Assembly (NCBI GenBank): GCA_902594005.1
Contig: CACJKN010000001.1
Span: 47,083 to 111,082, forward strand
DNA length: 64,000 nt
Direction of reading: 5' to 3'
From: an uncultured SAR86 cluster bacterium
GTDB taxonomy: Bacteria; Pseudomonadota; Gammaproteobacteria; Magnimaribacterales; D2472
A program made the translations under genes and the position numbers. How positions within the stretch are numbered: position 1 is the first letter of the stretch; every line of letters begins with the position of its first letter. This document shows, piece by piece, positions 46,370-55,258 of the stretch. The notes under the pieces were generated by a model, which was given only the letters and a program-made list of their open reading frames with translations, did not search any database and was not told the DNA's origin.

Positions 46370-47206
46370 CTAAAGTTTAAGAAGTTTTTGAATTATAGTC
46401 TCCAACTCATCTGGTGAATGGTAAAAAATTGATACTTTGCCGGCGCTGGTTGTTTTTGTTTCTATTTCTGTTTTGTGCCCAAAATTTCCACTAATTTCAT
46501 CTTCTATGTTTAGTGTGTCTCTATCTTTTTCTTTTGTTTTTGTTGTTTTTTTAGCTGGTTTTAGTAATGCCTCAGCTTGTCTCACGGTGAGTTTTTTTTG
46601 CGAAATTACTTCTGCTAGTTGCTCTGATTTTGTGGTCTCTAAGCCTGACAGAATTTTTGCATGTCCTTTCTCTAAAAATCCTTGAGAAATCATATCTAAT
46701 ATTTTTGATGACAAAGAAAGTATTCTCATAGAGTTTGCTATTGTGCTTCTTGCTTTGCCGGTTGCTTTAGCGATTTCGTCTTGTGTTAATTCAAACTCTC
46801 TTTTCAATCGGTCATAACCTCTGGCTTCTTCAACTGGGTTTAGGTCTTCTCTCTGCAGGTTTTCAATAAGCGCAGCTTCAAGGGCTTCTTGGTCTTCTTT
46901 TTGGTTAACAAGAGAAGGAATTGTTTTTAGGCCTGCAATTTTTGAGGCTCTGACTCTCCTCTCTCCAGCTATGACTTCAAACTTACCAAGTCCAACCTCT
47001 CGAACCAAGATTGGAGATAAAACCCCATGTTTTTTGATTGAGTCAGCAAGTTCTTGGATTTTCACATCATCAAACTCTTGTCGTGGCTGATACCTTCCAG
47101 CTGTTATTTTTTCTAGGTCGATTTCTTTTGTTGTTGTAGTAAGTTTTTGATCGCCTAAGAGGGCGTCAAGTCCGCGGTTTAAGGATTTGTTGTCACTCAT
47201 TTTCAA
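46370..47206 (-). CDS. parB: Chromosome partition protein ParB
   Basis: This 278-residue CTP-dependent DNA clamp has the GERRVRASKIAG box, an N-terminal RGLDALLG ParA-interaction segment, and the helix-turn-helix ELTQDEIAKATGKARSTIANSMRIL that binds parS. A candidate parS lies at 57413-57428. The start overlaps parA by 14 bases. Confidence 0.95.
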   Translation of the reverse strand: MKMSDNKSLNRGLDALLGDQKLTTTTKEIDLEKITAGRYQPRQEFDDVKIQELADSIKKHGVLSPILVREVGLGKFEVIAGERRVRASKIAGLKTIPSLVNQKEDQEALEAALIENLQREDLNPVEEARGYDRLKREFELTQDEIAKATGKARSTIANSMRILSLSSKILDMISQGFLEKGHAKILSGLETTKSEQLAEVISQKKLTVRQAEALLKPAKKTTKTKEKDRDTLNIEDEISGNFGHKTEIETKTTSAGKVSIFYHSPDELETIIQKLLKL

Positions 47207-47954
47207 CTCTTCTTATAAGCTCACCGGCCAGAGCTAGGTAAGCCATTGCACCAAAAGAATCTGCTTTGTGTTGTAGCGCAGAAATTCCGAAGCTTGGGGC
47301 TTCAGCAAGTTTAACATTTCTTGGTATTAGTGTATTAAATAAAACTTTCTCGAAATGTGTCTCAAGCTCTCGCGAAACCTCTTTTGCTAAGTTGTTTCTC
47401 ATATCCACCATTGTTCTAATAATACCAATCACCCTGTTGTTGGTGTTGGTTTTGGATGATAGTGCGTTTATGGTATTAATTAGGTCAGTTAGCCCCTCAA
47501 GTGAATAATACTCACACTGTAATGGTATTAGCGTTCCTGCTGATGAAAGCAAGGCTTCTGTCGTTAGTTGGTTTAAGGTTGGTGGGGTATCAATTATTGT
47601 ATAGTCATATGTGTTTTGGACTTCGTTAAGTTGTGACGCGAGAAAGCCTTGTTTGTGGTTATCTCTTATATCAACATCAAGCGCAATTAGCTCCTGTCCC
47701 CCGGGGACAATTGAATACCCGTCTCTGCTTTCTTTGATTACATCTTTGATGCTTTTCCCCTCGAAATAGGTTGCATAAAGGGTGTCTGTCTTGTTTTTGG
47801 TAACCCCTGCTGCGGATGTGGCGTTTCCTTGTGGGTCCATATCGATCAAGAGGGTTTTTCTGCCGGTTGCTGCTAAGCTTGCAGCTAGGTTTACAGCTGT
47901 TGTTGTTTTTCCTACGCCTCCTTTTTGGTTTGCAATGGCAAGGGTTTTATTCAT
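47193..47954 (-). CDS. parA: Chromosome partition ATPase ParA
   Basis: This 253-residue deviant-Walker ATPase contains AIANQKGGVGKTTTAVNLAASLA (KGGVGKT), IDMDPQGNATSA and YTIIDTPPTL. It forms the DNA-bound gradient that moves ParB-parS complexes. Gene order rsmG-parA-parB is classical. Length normal for the chromosomal type. Confidence 0.95.
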   Translation of the reverse strand: MNKTLAIANQKGGVGKTTTAVNLAASLAATGRKTLLIDMDPQGNATSAAGVTKNKTDTLYATYFEGKSIKDVIKESRDGYSIVPGGQELIALDVDIRDNHKQGFLASQLNEVQNTYDYTIIDTPPTLNQLTTEALLSSAGTLIPLQCEYYSLEGLTDLINTINALSSKTNTNNRVIGIIRTMVDMRNNLAKEVSRELETHFEKVLFNTLIPRNVKLAEAPSFGISALQHKADSFGAMAYLALAGELIRRVENE

Positions 47955-48513
47955 TTTGTATTTTTAGTATGTGTTTTTCTTTTTCGTTTTCTATTTTTAT
48001 TATTTCATAGTTTTCTTTTGATATGTTGGCTTCTGCGATCTCTTTGTTGATGGTTTTAAGCTTTCCTTTTAATAGCATTAAGGTAAAAGGCTTTTCTAAA
48101 AAACTATTAGCTATATCTATTGTTTTTTTTGTAGAGGCAAACGCTTTGGTGACAACACAATCTACTTTTTTATTTATTTTTGTTTTTTTGTTGGCGCTTC
48201 CTATAGTTGTTGCGTTTTCTATTTCGAGCAGCTTAATTGTTTTTTTTAGATGATAGTTTTTTTTGTTGTTTTTTTCAGATAAATATATGTTTTTATTTTC
48301 GTTAAAAATTGCAAGAGGTATGCCGGGGAGTCCGCTCCCTGTTCCTATATCTAAAATGTTTTTATGTTGTTTTAGGTGTTTTGTAAGAGCAGTCGCTTCT
48401 TCGATTGCCTCGTCTATTATTTTCTCTGTGTTTTTTCTTGATATTAGATTGTGCTTGCTGTTGAACTTAATTGTTTCTTCTTTAAAGAGCTCTATTTTGT
48501 CGTTATGTGACAT
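47947..48513 (-). CDS. rsmG: 16S rRNA (guanine527-N7)-methyltransferase
   Basis: This SAM-dependent methyltransferase has the motif HKNILDIGTGSGLPGIPLAIF near residue 60 and VDCVVTKAFAS downstream. The ATG at 48513 overlaps the mnmG stop; an in-frame TTG at 48534 would add seven residues. The protein is unusually rich in Lys, Asn and Ile and lacks many conserved GC-type residues, reflecting its AT-rich strand composition. Confidence 0.92.
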   Translation of the reverse strand: MSHNDKIELFKEETIKFNSKHNLISRKNTEKIIDEAIEEATALTKHLKQHKNILDIGTGSGLPGIPLAIFNENKNIYLSEKNNKKNYHLKKTIKLLEIENATTIGSANKKTKINKKVDCVVTKAFASTKKTIDIANSFLEKPFTLMLLKGKLKTINKEIAEANISKENYEIIKIENEKEKHILKIQNE

Positions 48514-50323
48514 CACTATTTCTATTTTTGGCAATTGCCACAGTAATTAAGCTTATTGCAGCCGGTGTTATTCCCTCTATTCTGGAGGCGTCGCCGATTG
48601 TTTTTGGCCTGCTTGCAGAGAGTTTTTCTTTTACTTCGGCTGATAGCCCCTCTATCTCTACGAAATTTATTGTCTCGGGTATAAGTTTTTTTAGATTTTT
48701 TTCGTTCCTTTTAATTTCTCGTAGTTGTTTCTTTATATAGCCTTCGTACTTACACTCGTTCGCAAGTCGCTCGAGGTTTTCTTGGTCTTTAGTTTTTATT
48801 AGTTTGGCAACTTTTTTTAAGTCTGGGTTTGGTTTTTTTAAAAAGTCTTTTAGTTGTTGTTTTTTGTTTTCCGTTTGTATTGTTTTTAATTCGTTAAGCT
48901 TTTTGAAGTTTTTATATGCTTCTTCCTGCTCTGAATATCTATTATATTGCGCGCTTTCGACAAACCCTTTTTTGTAAAATTTCTCTATAAGTCTCTGTTC
49001 AGCGTTATCCTGTGAAAACATTAGTCTATGTTCCGCTCTACTAGTAAACATCCTGTATGGTTCTGTCACGCCAAGGTTTGTAAGGTCGTCTATTAGTACG
49101 CCTATATAGCCATCATGTCTTTCCAGTATAAGGCTTTCCTCGTTGCATATTTTTAGGCTTGCATTCACCCCAGCCATTAGGCCTTGCGCAGCTGCTTCCT
49201 CGTATCCTGTGGTTCCGTTTATTTGGCCTGCTAAGTACAGATTCTCAACATCTATAAGCTCGAGCGTTTTGTTAAGAGCTCTCGGATCTACAAAATCATA
49301 CTCTACGGCATAGCCGTATTCCGTTATTTCAGCAGCCTCCATGCCTTTTATTGTTTGTATAAATCTTTTTTGGTTTTCTTCGGGGAGGCTTGTTGATATT
49401 CCGTTCGGGTAAATAAGATCTACATCAACCCCTTCTGGCTCAATGAAGATTTGATGGCTTTCTTTTAGTGGAAATTTATGGATTTTATCCTCTATTGACG
49501 GACAATATCTTGGTCCTATACCGACTATGTTTCCAGAATACATAGCAGATTTTTTGATATTGTCTGAGATTTCTTTATGCGTCTCGGGGTTGGTTCTTGT
49601 TATATAGCAACTTATCTGCTTTATGTGTTTGTTGTTTTTGCCTTTTTTTGACATCCATGGTGTTGGTTCCTCGCCCGGCTGCTCATCCATGCTTTCCAAA
49701 TCAAGCGATGTTAGCTTTATTCTTGCTGGGGTTCCTGTTTTTAGTCTCCCCATGGGTAGTTTTAAAGAATAAAGTTTGTTGGCCAGCTTTACTGAAGCTT
49801 TATCACCGACTCTACCTCCTTCGGTTTTTTTGTCGCCTTTATACATTACCCCTTTTAAGAAAGTTCCAGTGGTTAAAATTATCGCCTTACCATTTATTCT
49901 TTTTCCGCTATTTAGTAGGACAGCTTCTGCTTTGCCGTTGTTTATTTCAATATCCTCAACCTCTGCTTCTATGACTTCAATATCAGTCCCTTTTATTATT
50001 TTTTGAACAGCCTCTTTATATTTGTCTCTGTCGCACTGAACTCTTAGTGATCGAACAGTTTGCCCTTTTCTTGTGTTTAAAGTCCTGTACTGGATTCCAG
50101 AAGCGTCGGTTGCTTCTGCCATAATGCCGCCAGCTGCATCAATTTCTTTAACAAGATGTGTTTTTCCTAAGCCTCCAATTGCGGGATTACAAGACATCTG
50201 ACCTATGGATCTTTCTGATATGCTAATCAGGCAAGTTTTAAGTTTTTTTCTTTGCGCAGCGTGGGCGGCTTCACATCCTGCATGTCCTCCGCCAATAACA
50301 ATTACGTCATATTTATTATTCAT
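48503..50323 (-). CDS. mnmG: tRNA uridine 5-carboxymethylaminomethyl modification enzyme, FAD subunit
   Basis: This 606-residue FAD protein has VIVIGGGHAGCEAAHAAQRK at the N-terminus, MSCNPAIGGLGKTHLVKEIDA, TGTFLKG and the C-terminal RVEITPAAIS-type helical domain (IEGLSAEVKEKLSASRP). It works with MnmE on wobble uridine 34. The 208-base space upstream separates it from mnmE and carries DnaA-box-like sequences. Confidence 0.96.
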   Translation of the reverse strand: MNNKYDVIVIGGGHAGCEAAHAAQRKKLKTCLISISERSIGQMSCNPAIGGLGKTHLVKEIDAAGGIMAEATDASGIQYRTLNTRKGQTVRSLRVQCDRDKYKEAVQKIIKGTDIEVIEAEVEDIEINNGKAEAVLLNSGKRINGKAIILTTGTFLKGVMYKGDKKTEGGRVGDKASVKLANKLYSLKLPMGRLKTGTPARIKLTSLDLESMDEQPGEEPTPWMSKKGKNNKHIKQISCYITRTNPETHKEISDNIKKSAMYSGNIVGIGPRYCPSIEDKIHKFPLKESHQIFIEPEGVDVDLIYPNGISTSLPEENQKRFIQTIKGMEAAEITEYGYAVEYDFVDPRALNKTLELIDVENLYLAGQINGTTGYEEAAAQGLMAGVNASLKICNEESLILERHDGYIGVLIDDLTNLGVTEPYRMFTSRAEHRLMFSQDNAEQRLIEKFYKKGFVESAQYNRYSEQEEAYKNFKKLNELKTIQTENKKQQLKDFLKKPNPDLKKVAKLIKTKDQENLERLANECKYEGYIKKQLREIKRNEKNLKKLIPETINFVEIEGLSAEVKEKLSASRPKTIGDASRIEGITPAAISLITVAIAKNRNSDVT

Positions 50324-50531
50324 AATAATATTAATTATATATATTTATTGTTGTTATTATTAGGCATACAAAAAACTGTTGATAAGCCATCAAAAGCTAT
50401 TTAAATAAGGGCTTTGTGGCTTCTAATAAGCATGTGTAGAAACCCTTAATTTAGAAGAAACAAAGTGGTTGAAATCTTGTGCATAAAAAACAACACCAAA
50501 AACAACTAACAATTTATCAACAAACAATTAA
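50324..50531. other. Candidate oriC: AT-rich tract plus DnaA boxes between mnmG and mnmE
   Basis: A 39-base tract (50324-50362) is almost pure A/T. It is followed by a perfect DnaA box TTATGCACA on the minus strand (50478-50486) and three one-mismatch boxes: TTATCAACA at 50377-50385 (minus) and 50514-50522 (plus), and TTCTACACA at 50433-50441 (minus). An imperfect hairpin with arms AAGCCA and TGGCTT spans 50384-50422. No gene fits here. Confidence 0.5.
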
Positions 50532-51851
50532 CTACTTTCCAATACAAAAACTAGAAAAAATTTCACCCAAAAGCTCATCACTCGTTTTTATACCAACGAC
50601 CTCAGCTAACAAATCTCTGCAAGCTTTTAAGTTTTCAGCAACAACATCAAGTGATTCGTTTGCTTTAATCGAAGATGATATAAGGTCTAATCTAGAGGAA
50701 ACTTCAGAAAAAATATTCACATGTCTTTCCCTGACCAAATAAGTAAGATCTTTTTCACTTTTACCAACCGACAACCTCTCATCTAAAGTTTTACGCAGGG
50801 CGCCCAAGCCATCCATTTCTTTTGCTGACACAAATAAATCAAACCCCGACGGCCTTTTATCTGACACATCTATCTTGTTATAAATCAAAAGGTGCTCTTG
50901 TTCATCAAGCAGCTCTTTAAAAAAAGAAACAGAACCTCTAGTTTCTTCATCAAAAACAAGAATTACCAAATCAGATTTTTTTATTTCACCAAAACTAATG
51001 TTAATACCAGCACCCTCTATAAGGTCATCGGTGTTTCTGACACCAGCACTATCGCCCAGGGTTAACACTATATTTTGGAGAACAAGCTCTGAATCTATAA
51101 GATCTCTTGTGGTGCCAGCTATCGAAGATACGATTGACCTGTCCCTGCTCAACAAAGCGTTAAACAAAGAGGATTTCCCAGAATTGGGTGGACCAGCAAT
51201 CAAAACTCGCGGCTTGTTAAGACCGTCCTTCGTTGAAGAGCAGGCGCCCGCAAAGCTTGAAAACTCAACTGAAAGGCGGGACACATCACTCCCAAGCTCT
51301 TCTAGGTTTTGAACAAAGACCTCGTCTTCATCGGTAAAATCAATTTCACCCTCAACCAAAACTCGAAGAGCATCTAACCGCCCAGAAAAATCAAAAACCT
51401 TGCTTTCAAAGTCACCACGAAGAACCAAGGAAACCTTCGACGCCTCTTCTTTGGAAGAAGCTGAAATTAGATCACTAACAGCTTCGGCCTGACTCAAGGA
51501 CATTTTATTGTTTAAGAAAGCCCTCTTCGAAAACTCACCCGGCTCAGCTTCCTCAAAACCAACACCATCAAAGGCTTCTACAACCTTACTCATTACCGCA
51601 AGACCTCCGTGAGCGTAAACCTCAAAACTATCCTCACCAGTAAAGCTTTTAGGCCCTTTAAAAAAAACAACCGCTACTGAATCAACAAAATCTCCCTTGC
51701 TCAGCATTTCAGTTTTATAAAAATAGCGCGGCTCAACAAGTTGTGAGTTAAAGAGCTCAGGGAGAGCGTCAAGACAACCTTTTCCCGAAACCCTGAAAAC
51801 ACAAATTGCGGATTGCGCCGGTGGCGTGGCAAGCGCGTAAATTACAGACAT
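50532..51851 (-). CDS. mnmE: tRNA modification GTPase MnmE
   Basis: This 439-residue, dimeric GTPase partner of MnmG has the formyl-THF-binding N-domain, then G1 IAGPPNSGKSSLFNAL, G2/G3 GTTRDLIDS and LGDSAGVRN, G4 YNKID, and a C-terminal SFCIGK (the C(I/V)GK motif with the catalytic-supporting Cys). Its coding strand is G/T-rich and the protein is Val/Gly/Phe-rich, unlike mnmG next to it. Confidence 0.96.
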   Translation of the reverse strand: MSVIYALATPPAQSAICVFRVSGKGCLDALPELFNSQLVEPRYFYKTEMLSKGDFVDSVAVVFFKGPKSFTGEDSFEVYAHGGLAVMSKVVEAFDGVGFEEAEPGEFSKRAFLNNKMSLSQAEAVSDLISASSKEEASKVSLVLRGDFESKVFDFSGRLDALRVLVEGEIDFTDEDEVFVQNLEELGSDVSRLSVEFSSFAGACSSTKDGLNKPRVLIAGPPNSGKSSLFNALLSRDRSIVSSIAGTTRDLIDSELVLQNIVLTLGDSAGVRNTDDLIEGAGINISFGEIKKSDLVILVFDEETRGSVSFFKELLDEQEHLLIYNKIDVSDKRPSGFDLFVSAKEMDGLGALRKTLDERLSVGKSEKDLTYLVRERHVNIFSEVSSRLDLISSSIKANESLDVVAENLKACRDLLAEVVGIKTSDELLGEIFSSFCIGK

Positions 51852-53387
51852 CTATTTATCTTCTAAAGCGCCAAGCTCCCTGTAAAGCATTGTCTGTTGA
51901 ATAAGCTGAACGCCAGAGTTGGCAACCGAGTATAAAACAAGCCCAGAAGGGAAAAACACAAACAACACCGATATACCAATTGGCATAAACTTCATAACAG
52001 CGACCTGTGTTGGATCGGCATTCGGCGGAGTTGGGTTAAGGCGAGTTGTTAAGTACATAAGAGCCGCCATTAGCACAGGAAGAACAAAAAACGGGTCAGG
52101 CGCAGAAAGATCCTGTAGCCACAAACCAAAAGGCGCATGTCTTAACTCAAGACTCTCCCTTAAAACAAAAAATAAAGCTATAAAAAATGGAAAAGATGCC
52201 AACATAGGCAAACAGCCGCCCATAGGATTAACACCCTCTTTCCTATATAAAGTCATCATTTCCATGCTTAATTTCTGGCGATCGTTTTTATAACGCTCCT
52301 GTATCCTCTGCATTTCTGGCTGAACACGCCTCATATTAGCCATCGATCTAAACCCTTTTCCGGTTAGTGGCCAAAAAACAACCTTAATAAGAATAGTTAA
52401 TGCAATTATTGAGAGCCCCCAATTATTAACAAAACCATTAATAACAGTAAGAAGAGCGGCTAAAGGCTGGGCTAAAAACCAAAACCACCCCATATCTATT
52501 GTGAGCTCCAAATCTTCAGCAACAGCAAGGAGGTCTTTCCTGATTTTAGGGCCTATATAAAGCCTATGCTCAAAAGAGTTGTTGTTTGATGACTCAACAA
52601 TATAACCAAAACTATATATATCAGAGCCATCAGACGGCTCGCGAGCAAAATATCTGTAAAGGTTTTCCTGGGAACCAATTAGAGCAGCTAAAAAATATTT
52701 CTGAACCGAAGCAACCCAACCGCCGCGCTCATCAAAACTTACGTTGTCGATGTTTCTGAAACGGTAAGACACATATGGATCATCTTTGGTGTTAAAAGCA
52801 ACACCAACATAAGAGCTGCGAGAGATAAACATATCATCTAGGTCAAAACCCCTGCCCGTGGTTCTCAACATTTGGGCATAAGGTTTTAAAACAACCGAAG
52901 AATCAAGAGAGTCTTTAATGTAAATTTCATAACCCTCAGACAGGGTTATTGTTTTTGATAAACCGCCAGACTTTAGAACAACCTTTTCTTTGCCTGACTC
53001 CACAACAGAGAAGTTTGGTTTGTTTGGAAGGCCGGCGCTCTCAAGATCTGCAAAACCTGAGGACATGTAAAATCTCATTTGCTCACCATCACTATCAAGA
53101 CCCGAGCCAAGAACCCTAACACCACCATCAGATCCAGGCACAACCGGATAGTCTTTTAGTCTAGAGCTCAATATGTTTCCATTCACTGTATCAACAACTA
53201 TCTCTAGAAGTGAGTTTTCTAGTATATGAATTTGGGACTCATTAAAACCAGCTAAATAGTTAGTGCTTACTTCTTCTTGATCTACTGCATTTGAAATGTT
53301 TTGCTCGCTTGTGTATGAGTAAAACAACAGGTACCCAAACAAAGCAACAAAGAACAAATATAAAAACCTTAAGTTAAAATTTTTCAT
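51852..53387 (-). CDS. yidC: Membrane protein insertase YidC
   Basis: This 511-residue insertase has an N-terminal membrane anchor, a large periplasmic beta-sandwich domain and the conserved five-helix core (WGLSIIALTILIKVVFWPLTGKGFRSM, MRRVQPEMQRIQERYKNDRQKL, GVNPMGGCLPMLASFPFFIALF). The positively charged groove Arg is in the first core helix region. Standard neighbours rnpA and rpmH precede it. Confidence 0.96.
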   Translation of the reverse strand: MKNFNLRFLYLFFVALFGYLLFYSYTSEQNISNAVDQEEVSTNYLAGFNESQIHILENSLLEIVVDTVNGNILSSRLKDYPVVPGSDGGVRVLGSGLDSDGEQMRFYMSSGFADLESAGLPNKPNFSVVESGKEKVVLKSGGLSKTITLSEGYEIYIKDSLDSSVVLKPYAQMLRTTGRGFDLDDMFISRSSYVGVAFNTKDDPYVSYRFRNIDNVSFDERGGWVASVQKYFLAALIGSQENLYRYFAREPSDGSDIYSFGYIVESSNNNSFEHRLYIGPKIRKDLLAVAEDLELTIDMGWFWFLAQPLAALLTVINGFVNNWGLSIIALTILIKVVFWPLTGKGFRSMANMRRVQPEMQRIQERYKNDRQKLSMEMMTLYRKEGVNPMGGCLPMLASFPFFIALFFVLRESLELRHAPFGLWLQDLSAPDPFFVLPVLMAALMYLTTRLNPTPPNADPTQVAVMKFMPIGISVLFVFFPSGLVLYSVANSGVQLIQQTMLYRELGALEDK

Positions 53388-53666
53388 TTATAAAACTGCC
53401 TTTTTTATTACTGCGCTAATTTCATTATAAGCTTCTTTATAATTAAGAGCTAAAAAATCCTCCCTTACAATTAACTTAACCCCAAAAGAAGCGGAGTCAA
53501 AACCCGTATCAAAAATAATAGATTTGATCCTTCTCTTAATTTTGTTCCTATCAACAGCCTTAGGAAAAATATTTTTAGGTGTAGAGATAAAAACACCAGA
53601 CTTTTCAGTTAAAGACGCAGCTACAAAATTACTTGAATAGATCTTTTTTAGTTGTTTTAAAGACAA
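53388..53666 (-). CDS. rnpA: Ribonuclease P protein component
   Basis: This protein subunit of RNase P shows the conserved DRNKIKRRIKSIIFD (RNR motif) and a hydrophobic N-terminal FSSNF-like region (IYSSNFVAAS). I place the start at TTG 53666, one base after the rpmH stop, giving 92 residues. An ATG at 53756 in the same frame would give 122 residues, with its first 30 residues translated from the +1 frame of rpmH; that overlap resembles the Thermus arrangement. Confidence 0.85.
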   Translation of the reverse strand: MSLKQLKKIYSSNFVAASLTEKSGVFISTPKNIFPKAVDRNKIKRRIKSIIFDTGFDSASFGVKLIVREDFLALNYKEAYNEISAVIKKAVL

Positions 53667-53667
53667 G

Positions 53668-53802
53668 TTACGCAGACAAAACTTTTCTACCCTTTCTTCT
53701 TCTTCTAGAGATAACTGCGCGTCCAGCCTTGGTTGCCATACGAGCTCGAAAGCCATGAGTTCTTTTTCTCTTAAGGTTGCTTGGTTGAAAAGTTCTTTTC
53801 AT
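53668..53802 (-). CDS. rpmH: 50S ribosomal protein L34
   Basis: This 44-codon frame from ATG 53802 to TAA 53668 begins [20 protein letters not shown], continues [19 protein letters not shown] and ends KVLSA, an unmistakable L34. It lies at its universal place upstream of rnpA, 160 bases from dnaA on the other strand, and is easily missed because rnpA can be read through it in another frame. Confidence 0.97.
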   Translation of the reverse strand: MKRTFQPSNLKRKRTHGFRARMATKAGRAVISRRRRKGRKVLSA

Positions 53803-53876
53803 GGTTGGTAGTAAAAATTAGAGATGCATTATACATAAAATAAACTAAATTATGTCAAAAAAAGAAGATAAAGTTA

Positions 53877-53904
53877 TTGACAAGTTATCCACAGGAAATA
53901 CTAT
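53877..53904 (+). promoter_or_regulatory. dnaA promoter with a perfect DnaA box in the spacer
   Basis: TTGACA (53877-53882) and TACTAT (53899-53904) are 16 bases apart. The perfect DnaA box TTATCCACA (53885-53893) sits between them. This is the arrangement expected for repression of dnaA by its own product. The rest of the 160-base rpmH-dnaA gap is AT-rich. Confidence 0.7.
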
Positions 53905-53962
53905 TAGTTATTCTGTAGATATCTTGTTAATTTTTGCTAGACTACAGCCAAGAGGATAGAAA

Positions 53963-55258
53963 TTGAAGACCTGGAACCAAATATCAAAAAAACTTGAAAA
54001 AAAGCTTAGCCAAGATGAGTTTAATACTTGGATAAGGCCTCTTCAAGGAGAGTTTAAAGAAAACTCATTAGAAATTTCCGCCCCCAATGACTTTGTACTA
54101 AATTATGTTTCAAATAACCTAAAAAACCATATTTATGAAATTCTAGCCTCCAAAGATACAAAAATAATATTTAAAGACAAGAATAATTCAACATTTGTCG
54201 ATAAATATGTTGAAAAACCCTCTACTAAAAGAAAAAACAACCCGGGCCTTGTTGAGTCTTTTGTCTTTGATACCTTTGTAGAGGGAAAATCAAATCATCT
54301 GGCTTTGGCGGCTTCAAAACAAGTTGCACAAAACCCGACAGGTGACTACAACCCCCTATTTATATATGGCGGTGTTGGTTTGGGAAAAACACACCTTATG
54401 CACGCTGTAGGCAATGAGATTCTTAATCAAGATCCATCTAAGAGGGTGATATATGTTCATTCAGAGAAATTCGTTGCTGATATGGTAAAGGCCCTTCAAC
54501 TTAACGCAATAAATGAGTTCAAAAACTTCTATAGAACAGCAGATGCTCTTTTAATTGACGATATTCAGTTTTTTGCAGGAAAAGAGCAATCACAAGAAGA
54601 GTTTTTCCACACCTTCAATGCACTACTAGATAGAAATAATCAAATGGTGTTAACTTGTGATAAATACCCAAAAGAAATAGACGGCCTGGAAGAGAGATTA
54701 AAATCAAGACTTGGTTGGGGGCTGCCAGTTGTTATAGATCCACCAGAACTTGAAACCAGAGCAGCAGTATTACTTGCCAAAGCTTCATCGATGGGTTGTC
54801 ACTTACCTAATGAGTGCGCGATATATATAGCTCAAAGAATTAGATCAAACATAAGAGAGCTTGAAGGAGCCTTAAAACGAGTGATCGCTAACGCTAAGTT
54901 TACAAACCAAGAAATAGATATACCCTTAGTTAAGGATGCTCTTAAAGACTTATTTGTTATATCTGCAAAAATGGTTAGCATTGATAATATTCAAAAAACT
55001 GTTGCAGAATATTACAATATCAAGCTTTCAGATCTGCTTTCAAAAAGAAGAAGCCGCTCTATTACCAGGCCAAGACAGCTAGCAATGTCGCTTACAAAAA
55101 GGCTAACAAATCACAGTCTGCCAGAAATTGGTGAAGCTTTTAATGGAAGAGATCACACAACCGTAATACATGCATGCAACAAAATTAAGGAACTTAGGGT
55201 GGAAAACAGCTCCCTTGAAGAGGATTACAAAAACTTAATAAGGTCCCTTACAAACTAA
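53963..55258 (+). CDS. dnaA: Chromosomal replication initiator DnaA
   Basis: This 431-residue AAA+ initiator begins at TTG 53963 with AGAGGA six bases upstream. Domain I is [20 protein letters not shown]. Walker A (GGVGLGKTH) is at residues 136-144 and Walker [10 protein letters not shown] near residue 192. The C-terminal DnaA-box helix reads [14 protein letters not shown]. The linker domain II is short. The stop overlaps the dnaN start (TAATG). Confidence 0.97.
   Translation: MKTWNQISKKLEKKLSQDEFNTWIRPLQGEFKENSLEISAPNDFVLNYVSNNLKNHIYEILASKDTKIIFKDKNNSTFVDKYVEKPSTKRKNNPGLVESFVFDTFVEGKSNHLALAASKQVAQNPTGDYNPLFIYGGVGLGKTHLMHAVGNEILNQDPSKRVIYVHSEKFVADMVKALQLNAINEFKNFYRTADALLIDDIQFFAGKEQSQEEFFHTFNALLDRNNQMVLTCDKYPKEIDGLEERLKSRLGWGLPVVIDPPELETRAAVLLAKASSMGCHLPNECAIYIAQRIRSNIRELEGALKRVIANAKFTNQEIDIPLVKDALKDLFVISAKMVSIDNIQKTVAEYYNIKLSDLLSKRRSRSITRPRQLAMSLTKRLTNHSLPEIGEAFNGRDHTTVIHACNKIKELRVENSSLEEDYKNLIRSLTN

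Noticed and set aside
50384-50422. Hairpin AAGCCA / TGGCTT as a terminator for mnmE
   Set aside because: It lies over 100 bases from the mnmE stop, lacks a U-tract, and overlaps a DnaA-like box, so an origin element is as likely.
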